A stretch of 64,000 bases of DNA, from NCBI RefSeq assembly GCF_000013865.1, contig NC_007949.1, positions 1 through 64,000 on the forward strand. The letters run 5' to 3'. The stretch is from Polaromonas sp. JS666 (GTDB lineage Bacteria; Pseudomonadota; Gammaproteobacteria; Burkholderiales; Burkholderiaceae_C). Shown here one piece after another: positions 25,140-34,024 of this stretch. The number at the start of each line of letters is the position of its first letter. The first letter of the stretch is position 1. Under the pieces are notes generated by a model. The model searched no databases, was not told the DNA's origin, and saw nothing but the letters and a program-made list of their open reading frames with translations. The translations under genes and the position numbers were made by a program.

Positions 25140-28100
25140 ATGGCAACAATCAACGGCACCAGCGGAAACGACGATCTGATAGGTACTGCGAGTGACGACA
25201 CCATCAATGGCCTTGCTGGCAATGACACGTTAATCGGCGGGGCGGGCAATGACAGTCTGGATGGGGGGCTCGGCACCCAAGACTGGGCAAATTATTCGGA
25301 CGCAATAGCCCCTGTGACCGTTAACCTGGCCACCGGCGCCGCCATAGGAGGCTCCGGAAACGATACGTTGACCGGTCTGGAAAATATTTTCGGATCGGCT
25401 TTTAATGACAGCCTGACAGGCGATGCGAACTCCAATGCCCTGCGTGGCGAGGTAGGCGACGACACTCTGGACGGGGACGCGGGGGACGACTACCTCACCG
25501 GCGGCGCCGGCAATGACAGCCTGACAGGCGGTATCGGCAACGACACAGCCGACTACTTCTACAGCAACGCAGTGGCAGGAATCAATGCGAGCCTGGCCAC
25601 TGGTGTCGTGACGGGTGGAGATGGCAGCGACACCCTTACAGGCATTGAGAATATCAACGGCACAAACTTCAGCGATAACATTGTGGGCGATAGCAACGCC
25701 AACGTCCTTCAGGGCCAGGGCGGCGACGACACGCTCAACGGTGGCGGCGGCAACGACACCCTGCTCGGCGGTGCCGGCGCAGACGTCATCACAGGCGGCG
25801 CTGGCGACGACAGCCTGGACGGCGGCCTGCAGACCGATGCCATCAACTTCAGCGACTACAACACGCTGAACTACAACGGCACCACCAGCGCGCTCACCAT
25901 CAACACCGCAGCCGGCACAGCCTCCAGCAGCACCGACGGCAATGACACCTTTGTCAACTTCTACCGGATTCGGGGCGGCTCCGGCAACGACACCATCACC
26001 GGCGACTCCGCTTTGCACTTCGAGCAGTTTGAAGGCGGCGCCGGCAATGACTCGCTTGACGGCGGCGCCATCACCGACACGCTCAACGGCACCAACGTCA
26101 ACCGCTTGACCTACCAGAACGCCACGGCCGGCGTCACTGTCGATTTGCTGGCCGGCACAGCCGTCACCACCAACAGCACCCTGGCCGGAAACTCCGGCAC
26201 CGACACCCTGGCCAACTTCAACCAGGTGCGCGGCTCCAGTTTCAACGACACCCTGCTGGGCAGCAACACCACGGCGTTGACCGAGCAGTTTGAAGGCGGG
26301 CTGGGTGACGACTACATCGATGGCCTCGGCGGCTTTGACATCGTGCGATTTGTAAATTCTGCCTCTGGCGTCACCGCCAGCCTGGCGGATGGCGCGGCCA
26401 CCGGTGCGGGGACTGACACCTTCGTCAACGTCGAGGGGCTGTTTGGCTCCGATTTCAACGACTCCCTGACGGGCGGCCTGGCCGCCAACGGCGTCACCGT
26501 CTCCGACGGGCTCCTCGAAGTCTTCCGCGGCGGCGCCGGCAACGACACCATCGACGGTGGCCAGGGCTACGACCGGGTTCACTACGACACCAGCACGTCC
26601 GGCGTCACCGTCACCCTCAACGACACCGCCGACGGCAGCGCCAGCGACGGCCTGGGCGGCACCGACGTGCTGCGCAGTATTGAAGGCGTGCGCGGCTCCG
26701 ATTTCAATGACATCATCATCGGCAACTCGGGCAATAACAAGCTCGAAGGCCTGGGTGGAAATGACTCCTTGCTAGGTGGTGCCGGCGCAGATACCTTGCT
26801 AGGTGGTGCCGGCAATGATTGGTTGGTCGGTGGGGGCGGGAATGATTTTATCGATGGCGGGACCGGGAGTGACCTTGCGTACTTTGAGGATGCAGCTTCG
26901 GGGGTAGTGATTGACCTTTCGACCGGAGTTGTTTCAAACAATGGTGAAGGGCAAGTCGAGACAATCATCAATGTTGAGAACCTACACGGCTCCCACTTCA
27001 ACGATGTGATCCAGCTGTCTTCTGTCGGTGGCTATGTATTTGGGCGCGCAGGCAATGACAGCCTGACTGGTGGTGTTGGGAACGACAACTTTATTGGAGG
27101 AAGTAGCAACGACACCGTCAACGGTGGTGGTGGCGTCGATTTTGTGGATTTCTTTGATGATGGGTTTGACAGCGCTGGTTCCGGCATTCAAGGAGCTTTC
27201 GTAAACCTAGCAGTTGGGACAGCCACAGACAGCTGGGGTGGCACCGATACGTTGAGCAACATCGAAAATGTTGGTGGCTCCGCCTTTGGCGACACCATCA
27301 CTGGTGACGATGCCAACAACTTCCTGGACGGCCGGGCCGGCAACGACACCCTGCTTGGCGATGCCGGTGCAGACACCATCACAGGCGGCGCGGGCGACGA
27401 CAGCCTGGACGGCGGCCTGCAGATCGATGCCCTCAACTACAGCGACTACAACACGCTGAGCTACAACGGCACCACCGGTGCGCTCACCATCAATACCGCA
27501 GCCGGCACGGCCTCCAGCAGCACCGACGGCAATGACACCTTTGCCAATTTCTACCGAATTCGGGGCGGCTCCGGCAACGACACCATCACCGGCGACTCCG
27601 CTTTGCACTTCGAGCAGTTTGAAGGCGGCGCCGGCAATGACTCGCTTGACGGCGGCGCCATCACCGACACGCTCAACGTCAACCGCTTGACCTACCAGAA
27701 CGCCACGGCCGGTGTCACTGTCGATTTGCTGGCCGGCACGGCCGTCACCACCAACAGCACCTTGGCCGGAAACTCCGGCACCGACACCCTGGCCAACTTC
27801 AACCAGGTGCGCGGCTCCAATTTCAACGACACCTTGCTGGGCAGCAACACCACGGCATTGACCGAGCAGTTTGAAGGCGGGCTGGGTGACGACAGCATCG
27901 ACGGCCGCGGCGGCTTTGACCTCGTGCGCTTCAACTCCTCCAGCGTCGCTGGCGTCACCGCCAGCCTGGCGACTGGCACGGCCACCGGTGCGGGGAATGA
28001 CACCTTCGTCAACGTCGAAGGTCTGATTGGCTCCGACTTCAACGACTCCCTGACGGGCGGCCTGGCCGCCAACGGCGTCACCGTCTCCGACGGGCTCCTC

Positions 28101-31100
28101 GAAGTCTTCCGCGGCGGCGCCGGCAACGACACCATCGATGGCGGCCAGGGCTACGACCGGGTTCACTACGACAGCAGCACGTCCGGCGTCACCGTCACCC
28201 TCAACGACACCGCCGACGGCAGCGCCAGCGACGGCCTGGGCGGCACCGACGTGCTGCGCAATATTGAGGGCGTGCGCGGCTCCGACTTCAGCGATAGCAT
28301 CACTGGCGACGCAGGCAATAACAGGCTCGAAGGCCTGGGTGGAAATGACACGCTCAATGGCGGCGACGGCAACGACACGCTCGACGGCGGCGCGGGCGAT
28401 GACACGTTGCTGGGTGGTGCTGGCGCAGACACCCTGATTGGAGGCGCAGGCAACGACCTCATTGATGGTGGCCTGGTGCTGGACCGCATCAATGGCACCG
28501 ATTACAACTTTGTCGACTACGTTTCTGCAACGGCAGGCGTCAACATCAGTCTCTCCGGCATTACCGGCGACGGCAGCACTGGCAGCGGCGCAGCTACTGG
28601 TGACGCTTCGGTTGGAGTCGACACCCTGATGAACGTCAACCAGATACGGGGCTCAAACTTCAATGACACCATTACCGGCAGCACCGCGCTGATCTTCGAG
28701 CAGTTTGAAGGCGGTGCCGGCAACGATATCCTTGACGGCGGTGCCATCACCGATACGCTTAACGGTGACAACGACAACCGCGTTACCTACCACAATGCCA
28801 CCGGCGCTGGCGTCGCGGTTGATTTCATCGCCGGCACAGCCGTTGGTGCAGCAGGCAGCAATATCGGTAGCGATACCCTTGCCAATTTCAACCACGTACG
28901 CGGCAGCAACTTTGACGACACCTTGCTCGGCTCCGATCGAACCGATCTTACAGAGCAGTTTGAAGGCCGAGCCGGCAACGACACCATCGACGGTCGGGGT
29001 GGTTTTGACATCGTTCGCTACGGCAGTGCCACCGCTGGTGTCACGGTCAACCTGGTCACGGGCACAGCCACTGGTGCGGGCGTCGGCACCGACACATTGC
29101 TCAACATTGAAGGTGTGCGTGGCTCGGCGTTTGATGACGTTCTGACCGGTGGTAACGCTGCCAATGGTGTAACGATCGGTGATGGACTGAGCGAAGTTTT
29201 CCGTGGCGAGGCTGGCAACGACACCATCGATGGCGGCCAGGGTTACGACCGAGTCGACTACACCAGCAGCACGGCCGGTGTTACCGTAACCCTCAATGAC
29301 ACCGCCGACGGCTCTGCCAATGACGGCCTGGGCGGCACGGACATGCTGCGCAATATTGAGGGCGTACGCGGCTCCGCTTTCAACGACTCGCTGACAGGCA
29401 GCGACACGGCGGCCTTTGAATCTTTCGAGGGGCGCGAAGGCGACGACACCATCAATGGCATGGGCGGCGTTGACCGGGCGGACTATCAAAACTCCAGGGC
29501 CGGGGTAACGGTCAACCTGGCCAACAACACCGCCAGCGATGATGGTTACGGCGGAACAGATACGCTACTCAACATCGAGAACGTGCGCGGTTCACGCGAC
29601 TTTAATGACTCAATCACTGGCAGCGCAGCAGATAACCGGCTGGAAGGTCTCGGCGGCAACGACACCCTCGATGGTGGCAATGGCAACGACACACTAATCG
29701 GTGGCTTCGGCAACGATAGCCTGGTTGGCGGCGCTGGCATTGATACGGCCACCTACGCAGATGCCAGCGGCGCTGTGGTGGTAAGCATCAGCGGCACCGG
29801 GAGTGCAAGCGGCGGCTCAGGTAACGACACACTGTCAGGGATCGAGAACCTCATCGGCAGCGCCTATAACGACACGCTCACAGGCAACACATCTGCCAAC
29901 CGTATTGAAGGCGGCGCTGGGAATGACAGCTTGAATGGCGGCACTGGCGCCGACACCCTGCTAGGGGGTGCTGGTGATGACCAGTACACCATAGACAACC
30001 TGGGCGACGTGGTCATCGAAGACGCGTCGGCTGGAACGGACACCATCGTGAGCAGCGTGGATTACGTGCTGGGCGTTAACCAGGAGAATCTGCGTCTTAC
30101 GGCTGCAGTAGGCGGCAACGGCACGGGCAACAACCTGGCCAATCTGATTTTGGCCTCAGCAGGAGACAACATTCTGGATGGCAGTACGGGTAACGATACC
30201 GTTTCCTACGCTTACAGTGGTGCCGGTGTTACTGCCAGCCTCACCAGCCGCACTGCGACCGGTGGCTCCGGCAACGACAGCGTCACCAACTTCGAGAACA
30301 TCATCGGCTCGAACTACGCCGACAGCCTGATCGGCAACACGCTGGCCAACCGACTCGAAGGCGCGGGAGGTGCCGACAGCCTCAATGGCGGCACAGGCGC
30401 TGACACCCTGATTGGTGGCAGCGGCTCCGACCAGTTCTACGTCGAAAATGTCGGCGACATCGTCATCGAGACCGGCTCGGATGCCCTGAGTGGCACCGAC
30501 ATCGTTTTTGCCGCCATCAGTTACGCCCTCACTGCCAACGTCGAAAACCTGCGCATCAACACCACTGGCAACGTCAACGCAACCGGCAATGAACTGGACA
30601 ATGTGCTGTTTGCCGGTGCCGGCAACAACACTCTCGACGGTGGCGATGGCATTGATACCGCCAACTATGGGTTCACTAGTGGCGGAGTCAATGTCAGCCT
30701 GGCCATCGCATCGGCCCAGGCAACCGGCAACTCCGGCAGCGACACGCTGCTCAATATCGAAAACCTGACCGGCTCCAACTACAACGACACCCTGCAAGGC
30801 AACTCTGCCGACAACGTGATCGAAGGCGGGGTTGGCATTGACACCCTGACCTACGCGGCGGCATCCGCTGCTGTCAACGCGAGCCTGTCCACCAAGACCG
30901 CCAGCGGAGGCGAAGGCAATGACACCATTCTGCGCATAGAGAACCTGATTGGCTCGGCTTTCAACGATCTGCTGACCGGCAGCAGCGTGGCCAACATGCT
31001 TGATGGGGGCGAGGGCAACGATACCCTGAACGGCTCTAGCGGAAACGACACACTGAGCGGAGGCGGCGGGAATGATCGACTGCTCGGCGGGGCGGGTCAG

Positions 31101-31433
31101 GACAGTGTGTCCGGCGGTAGCGGAGCAGACACCTTTGACTTCAACGCCTTGGCCGAAACGGGCATTACGTCACTGACCTGGGACAGCATCAGCGACTTCA
31201 GCGCTGCCGCAGGAGACAAGATTGACCTGTCCACGCTGGATGCCAATACGGCACTGGCAGGCAATCAAGCCTTCAGCTTTATTGGCACTGCCAATTTTTC
31301 CGCTGCCGGGCAAGTGCGTTATGATGCCGCCGCCGGCATGGTCTACGGCAGCGTCGATGCAGACGCAGATGCAGAATTCGCCATTCAACTCGTCGGAGCG
31401 CCTGCTATTGTTTCAGCTGACCTGATCCTTTGA
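25140..31433 (+). CDS. Giant RTX-repeat protein, type I secreted (2097 aa)
   Basis: It starts MATINGTSGNDDLIG without a signal peptide. It is built from calcium-binding nonapeptide repeats (GGAGNDTLxGG-like) from the first residues to about 2000, interleaved with TAGVTVNLATGTA-like beta segments and ENLxGSxFNDxLTG spacers. The last 120 residues form a typical type I secretion target domain: GADTFDFNALAETG, ISDFSAAAGDKIDLS, a hydrophobic tail ending ADLIL. No enzymatic domain (protease, lipase, adenylate cyclase) is visible, so an adhesin or surface-layer role is more likely than a toxin. Three tandem modules of about 310 residues make up much of the middle. The adjacent divergent secretion operon is the presumed exporter. 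Confidence 0.9.
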   Translation: MATINGTSGNDDLIGTASDDTINGLAGNDTLIGGAGNDSLDGGLGTQDWANYSDAIAPVTVNLATGAAIGGSGNDTLTGLENIFGSAFNDSLTGDANSNALRGEVGDDTLDGDAGDDYLTGGAGNDSLTGGIGNDTADYFYSNAVAGINASLATGVVTGGDGSDTLTGIENINGTNFSDNIVGDSNANVLQGQGGDDTLNGGGGNDTLLGGAGADVITGGAGDDSLDGGLQTDAINFSDYNTLNYNGTTSALTINTAAGTASSSTDGNDTFVNFYRIRGGSGNDTITGDSALHFEQFEGGAGNDSLDGGAITDTLNGTNVNRLTYQNATAGVTVDLLAGTAVTTNSTLAGNSGTDTLANFNQVRGSSFNDTLLGSNTTALTEQFEGGLGDDYIDGLGGFDIVRFVNSASGVTASLADGAATGAGTDTFVNVEGLFGSDFNDSLTGGLAANGVTVSDGLLEVFRGGAGNDTIDGGQGYDRVHYDTSTSGVTVTLNDTADGSASDGLGGTDVLRSIEGVRGSDFNDIIIGNSGNNKLEGLGGNDSLLGGAGADTLLGGAGNDWLVGGGGNDFIDGGTGSDLAYFEDAASGVVIDLSTGVVSNNGEGQVETIINVENLHGSHFNDVIQLSSVGGYVFGRAGNDSLTGGVGNDNFIGGSSNDTVNGGGGVDFVDFFDDGFDSAGSGIQGAFVNLAVGTATDSWGGTDTLSNIENVGGSAFGDTITGDDANNFLDGRAGNDTLLGDAGADTITGGAGDDSLDGGLQIDALNYSDYNTLSYNGTTGALTINTAAGTASSSTDGNDTFANFYRIRGGSGNDTITGDSALHFEQFEGGAGNDSLDGGAITDTLNVNRLTYQNATAGVTVDLLAGTAVTTNSTLAGNSGTDTLANFNQVRGSNFNDTLLGSNTTALTEQFEGGLGDDSIDGRGGFDLVRFNSSSVAGVTASLATGTATGAGNDTFVNVEGLIGSDFNDSLTGGLAANGVTVSDGLLEVFRGGAGNDTIDGGQGYDRVHYDSSTSGVTVTLNDTADGSASDGLGGTDVLRNIEGVRGSDFSDSITGDAGNNRLEGLGGNDTLNGGDGNDTLDGGAGDDTLLGGAGADTLIGGAGNDLIDGGLVLDRINGTDYNFVDYVSATAGVNISLSGITGDGSTGSGAATGDASVGVDTLMNVNQIRGSNFNDTITGSTALIFEQFEGGAGNDILDGGAITDTLNGDNDNRVTYHNATGAGVAVDFIAGTAVGAAGSNIGSDTLANFNHVRGSNFDDTLLGSDRTDLTEQFEGRAGNDTIDGRGGFDIVRYGSATAGVTVNLVTGTATGAGVGTDTLLNIEGVRGSAFDDVLTGGNAANGVTIGDGLSEVFRGEAGNDTIDGGQGYDRVDYTSSTAGVTVTLNDTADGSANDGLGGTDMLRNIEGVRGSAFNDSLTGSDTAAFESFEGREGDDTINGMGGVDRADYQNSRAGVTVNLANNTASDDGYGGTDTLLNIENVRGSRDFNDSITGSAADNRLEGLGGNDTLDGGNGNDTLIGGFGNDSLVGGAGIDTATYADASGAVVVSISGTGSASGGSGNDTLSGIENLIGSAYNDTLTGNTSANRIEGGAGNDSLNGGTGADTLLGGAGDDQYTIDNLGDVVIEDASAGTDTIVSSVDYVLGVNQENLRLTAAVGGNGTGNNLANLILASAGDNILDGSTGNDTVSYAYSGAGVTASLTSRTATGGSGNDSVTNFENIIGSNYADSLIGNTLANRLEGAGGADSLNGGTGADTLIGGSGSDQFYVENVGDIVIETGSDALSGTDIVFAAISYALTANVENLRINTTGNVNATGNELDNVLFAGAGNNTLDGGDGIDTANYGFTSGGVNVSLAIASAQATGNSGSDTLLNIENLTGSNYNDTLQGNSADNVIEGGVGIDTLTYAAASAAVNASLSTKTASGGEGNDTILRIENLIGSAFNDLLTGSSVANMLDGGEGNDTLNGSSGNDTLSGGGGNDRLLGGAGQDSVSGGSGADTFDFNALAETGITSLTWDSISDFSAAAGDKIDLSTLDANTALAGNQAFSFIGTANFSAAGQVRYDAAAGMVYGSVDADADAEFAIQLVGAPAIVSADLIL
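25790..29410 (+). repeat. Three tandem modules of about 0.95 kb within the RTX gene
   Basis: Modules at roughly 25790-26735, 27385-28325 and 28480-29410 share the same order of segments: FEQFEGGAGND, ITDTLN, the NRxTYxNATAGV block, TLANFNxVRGS, GGFDxVRF, the VSDGLLEVFRGGAGND block, and VTVTLNDTADGSASDG. The first two are nearly identical at DNA level, which indicates a recent duplication or gene conversion. The third is diverged. Confidence 0.85.
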
Positions 31434-31469
31434 TCAAACCAGCCTCAACGAGATGCAATTGATTCCCCA

Positions 31470-32330
31470 ATGAGATTCGAATCAAAGCATATGGTCGCCC
31501 ATAAGCGACCGACACGGGCGTTGTTTTGGACATTAGTGCTTGTCATTACTGTGGCTTGCGGATTGGCTCAAGCAGGCCCAAAGAAAGGAGTGGCTATCGG
31601 CCAGGTCACGGATCGGAGTGGGATCAAGTTGGCGAGTCTGCACGTAGGCTGGTACTACAACTGGACACTACGGCCAAGTTCGCTGTCGTCGCGCCATTGC
31701 TTCGTCCCCATGTACTGGGGGAAGCGCGGACAACTCGCCACTTTGAAGCAAACGCAGCCCGAATGGTCACCTATGCTACTTGTCTACAACGAGCCTGACT
31801 TCGCTCGGCAGTCCAACCGCACAGTCGATGAGGTTTTGCAGGAGTGGCCAGACCTATTGCAATTCACGGAGCGTATCAGTGCACCCGCGGCGGGTAGGCC
31901 TTTCGATCCCTGGATGCGCGAGTTCATGACGCGTGCTAAAGACGCAGGGACCCGTCTCGACGTGCTACCTGTGCACTGGTACGGTGCGCCCGACAGCAAG
32001 AAGTTCCTAGCCTTCCTCGACAAACTGCATGCTTTATATGGCTTACCGATGTGGATTACCGAGTTTGCTGTTGCAGACTGGCACTCCAGCAAATATGGGT
32101 CTACAAACCGCTTCACGCAGGTAGACGTCGTTCGCTTCATCGAAGAGGTTCTACCCGAACTCGAAAACCGCGAATACGTCCAACGCTATGCATGGCTTGT
32201 AGCGGATACGACCAAAGAGTCGTTGCGACCGTCGCTGCTATTCGACTCTAGCGGACGTTTGACTACGGTGGGCCAAGCCTACGCGGCTTTCGGCGCATCT
32301 GAAGGGTGCGGCAATGTGCGTGAGCCATGA
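31470..32330 (+). CDS. Exported GH128-like glycanase
   Basis: 286 residues. A signal-type hydrophobic stretch (about 20-35) is followed by a TIM-barrel of the glycosyl hydrolase catalytic core family (GH128/Asl1-like): HVGWYYNWTL near 58, VYNEPDFA near 104 with the putative acid/base Glu, VHWYGAP near 168, and WITEFAVADW near 194 with the putative nucleophile Glu. Known GH128 enzymes cut beta-1,3-glucan. In a capsule island it may trim or release the polysaccharide. An alternative start is ATG 31491 (MVAHKRP). It lies 36 bases after the RTX gene on the same strand, so they may be co-transcribed. Confidence 0.75.
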   Translation: MRFESKHMVAHKRPTRALFWTLVLVITVACGLAQAGPKKGVAIGQVTDRSGIKLASLHVGWYYNWTLRPSSLSSRHCFVPMYWGKRGQLATLKQTQPEWSPMLLVYNEPDFARQSNRTVDEVLQEWPDLLQFTERISAPAAGRPFDPWMREFMTRAKDAGTRLDVLPVHWYGAPDSKKFLAFLDKLHALYGLPMWITEFAVADWHSSKYGSTNRFTQVDVVRFIEEVLPELENREYVQRYAWLVADTTKESLRPSLLFDSSGRLTTVGQAYAAFGASEGCGNVREP

Positions 32331-32548
32331 AATGCATTGTTTCACTAGAACTCGTACCGCGGTAGAGTGGCACTGACTGATTCTGGAAGCACCGATGCCA
32401 AGTTCTGTTTGAACTTTGGCGAGCTGGGTACGATGTACGAACTCCGTTGGCAAGTCAGGTGATTTCCAGAAAAATTCGTTCGCCTGTAGAGTTAACACAT
32501 CTTGAATATTTACCGGTGGTGCCAGCTCCTCTGTGTGTAAAGTGAGAC

Positions 32549-34024
32549 ATGGCAAAAATAATAAAATCACCGCACGATGATCGTCTTACCCAGGATGAGC
32601 GCTGTTTTCCGAAGCGGAGCGAAGAGATAGATCGTGCTTGCATTGAGTCTGAGGCACCCCTCCTGGATCGCATAGAAGAGACGCTGTCGGCAAGTGGATA
32701 CAGCCCGAGTGCGCTTAACCAATGGCTAGATGCCGCTCATGCGGCGGGCGCGCTTGTGGCCGATCACCATTTAGTAAAGCCGCTGCTGGCCAGCGCGCGC
32801 AGATCGCCAGCATTTCACGAAAAATTGCGACGTAAGGCGATTCAGTGGGAAGTTGGCTGGCTACTGTCCGACCTGCGACTTATTCAGATCGCATCCAATC
32901 CGTCGAAGTTTAGTTTGGTAGGACACCATCTAGCATGGCTCAAGAAACGCGCACTTTTGGAGGAAGCTACACAGTTTCTCGTACAGGTTGCGCAGATCGA
33001 AGTTTTCGATCAGACCGACATAGCGTCGTTGCGCCGACTGCTGGTGAGAGAGGCCAACTGGCAATCGCTGGTTGGACTTTTACAGCGAGAGTTGAAATCG
33101 ACGCCTGACGCGACAAATCTCCTGCTGGAACTGGCTATGGCAACCGAGCAGCTTGGTGATGACAAGACAGCCGCGCAGCTTTTCAGCCAGGTACGTGAAC
33201 TCATGATGCATGATAAAACGGTAGCGCCATTGACATCAAATCAGCATCGGGTAACCCTGCACTGGATTCAACGTGGACCGGATGTTTCGCTAGCCAATCG
33301 CATCGACGCCTTGTCCAAGGGCCGTCAACCGCCACGCTTCGCCCCCTTGATTAACCATCTCGCAGCGCGTACACAACGCCTTGGCGCGAGCGATATATGG
33401 TCGGGCTATAAGACCCGCGACCTCAAGTCATCAAGTCGGCGACGCCTGCCCAACGACATACGGGTTAGTAGTCGCGCAGCCACTTTTGAGGCTGCATTGG
33501 CGCGAATGGTGGTACCCGGGCTGGTTGTGGAAATTGGTTCGGGATTCGGGGTGTCAGGCATGTATTGGCTCAGCGCTCTTGATGAAATGGGCGCGGGCCG
33601 TTTCATCTCTTTCGAGCCCAACCTGCTATGGCACGGCGTGGCCGCCCAAAATTACAGTTTCGTCTCGGCTCGAGGCCAGACCGTGCAGGGCACCTTTGAA
33701 GAGAATGCTTACGGCACAATACCCTGCAGTGCGGTGGATATCCTCTCGATTGATGCCATCCACACCCCCGAGGCGGTGTCGCGCCAAATTTCGCTGGCAT
33801 TGCCGTTACTACGAGACGACTCGTGGGTGTTGATCGACGACATCAGGTTCTCGTCACAAATGTACGATTATTGGCGACGGCTAGCGCAATCCCCATCGGT
33901 AATGAGTTTTGAAATCGACACTCGCGTCGGCGTGCTGAGAGGGCTGCCCCGCGTAGGGCTGACGCAACAACAATTACATATAATTACTGATGCCTACAAA
34001 TTCCAACATGCCGATCGTGATTAG
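32549..34024 (+). CDS. TPR-like protein with C-terminal class I methyltransferase domain
   Basis: 491 residues. The N-terminal 260 are helical repeats of TPR-like character (LLVREANWQSLVGLLQREL, LLLELAMATEQLGDDKTAAQ). From about 320 a SAM-dependent methyltransferase of the Methyltransf_24 type follows: VVEIGSGFGVSGMYWL (motif I), FISFEPN, VDILSIDAIHTPEAV, and LLRDDSWVLIDDI. Such domains modify sugars in polysaccharide loci, for example by O-methylation. The start at 32549 follows a weak ribosome site. The stop overlaps the next gene by 35 bases. Confidence 0.7.
   Translation: MAKIIKSPHDDRLTQDERCFPKRSEEIDRACIESEAPLLDRIEETLSASGYSPSALNQWLDAAHAAGALVADHHLVKPLLASARRSPAFHEKLRRKAIQWEVGWLLSDLRLIQIASNPSKFSLVGHHLAWLKKRALLEEATQFLVQVAQIEVFDQTDIASLRRLLVREANWQSLVGLLQRELKSTPDATNLLLELAMATEQLGDDKTAAQLFSQVRELMMHDKTVAPLTSNQHRVTLHWIQRGPDVSLANRIDALSKGRQPPRFAPLINHLAARTQRLGASDIWSGYKTRDLKSSSRRRLPNDIRVSSRAATFEAALARMVVPGLVVEIGSGFGVSGMYWLSALDEMGAGRFISFEPNLLWHGVAAQNYSFVSARGQTVQGTFEENAYGTIPCSAVDILSIDAIHTPEAVSRQISLALPLLRDDSWVLIDDIRFSSQMYDYWRRLAQSPSVMSFEIDTRVGVLRGLPRVGLTQQQLHIITDAYKFQHADRD

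Noticed and set aside
25230..29489. Long minus-strand frames opposite the RTX gene (450, 319 and 278 codons)
   Set aside because: They mirror the repetitive Gly/Asp/Asn-rich codons of the RTX gene, are Val/Ala/Gly low-complexity and have no ribosome sites.
25140..31433. Repetitive DNA that might suggest a CRISPR or satellite array
   Set aside because: The periodicity follows 27-bp RTX codons inside one open frame with varied sequence; there are no constant repeats with unique spacers.
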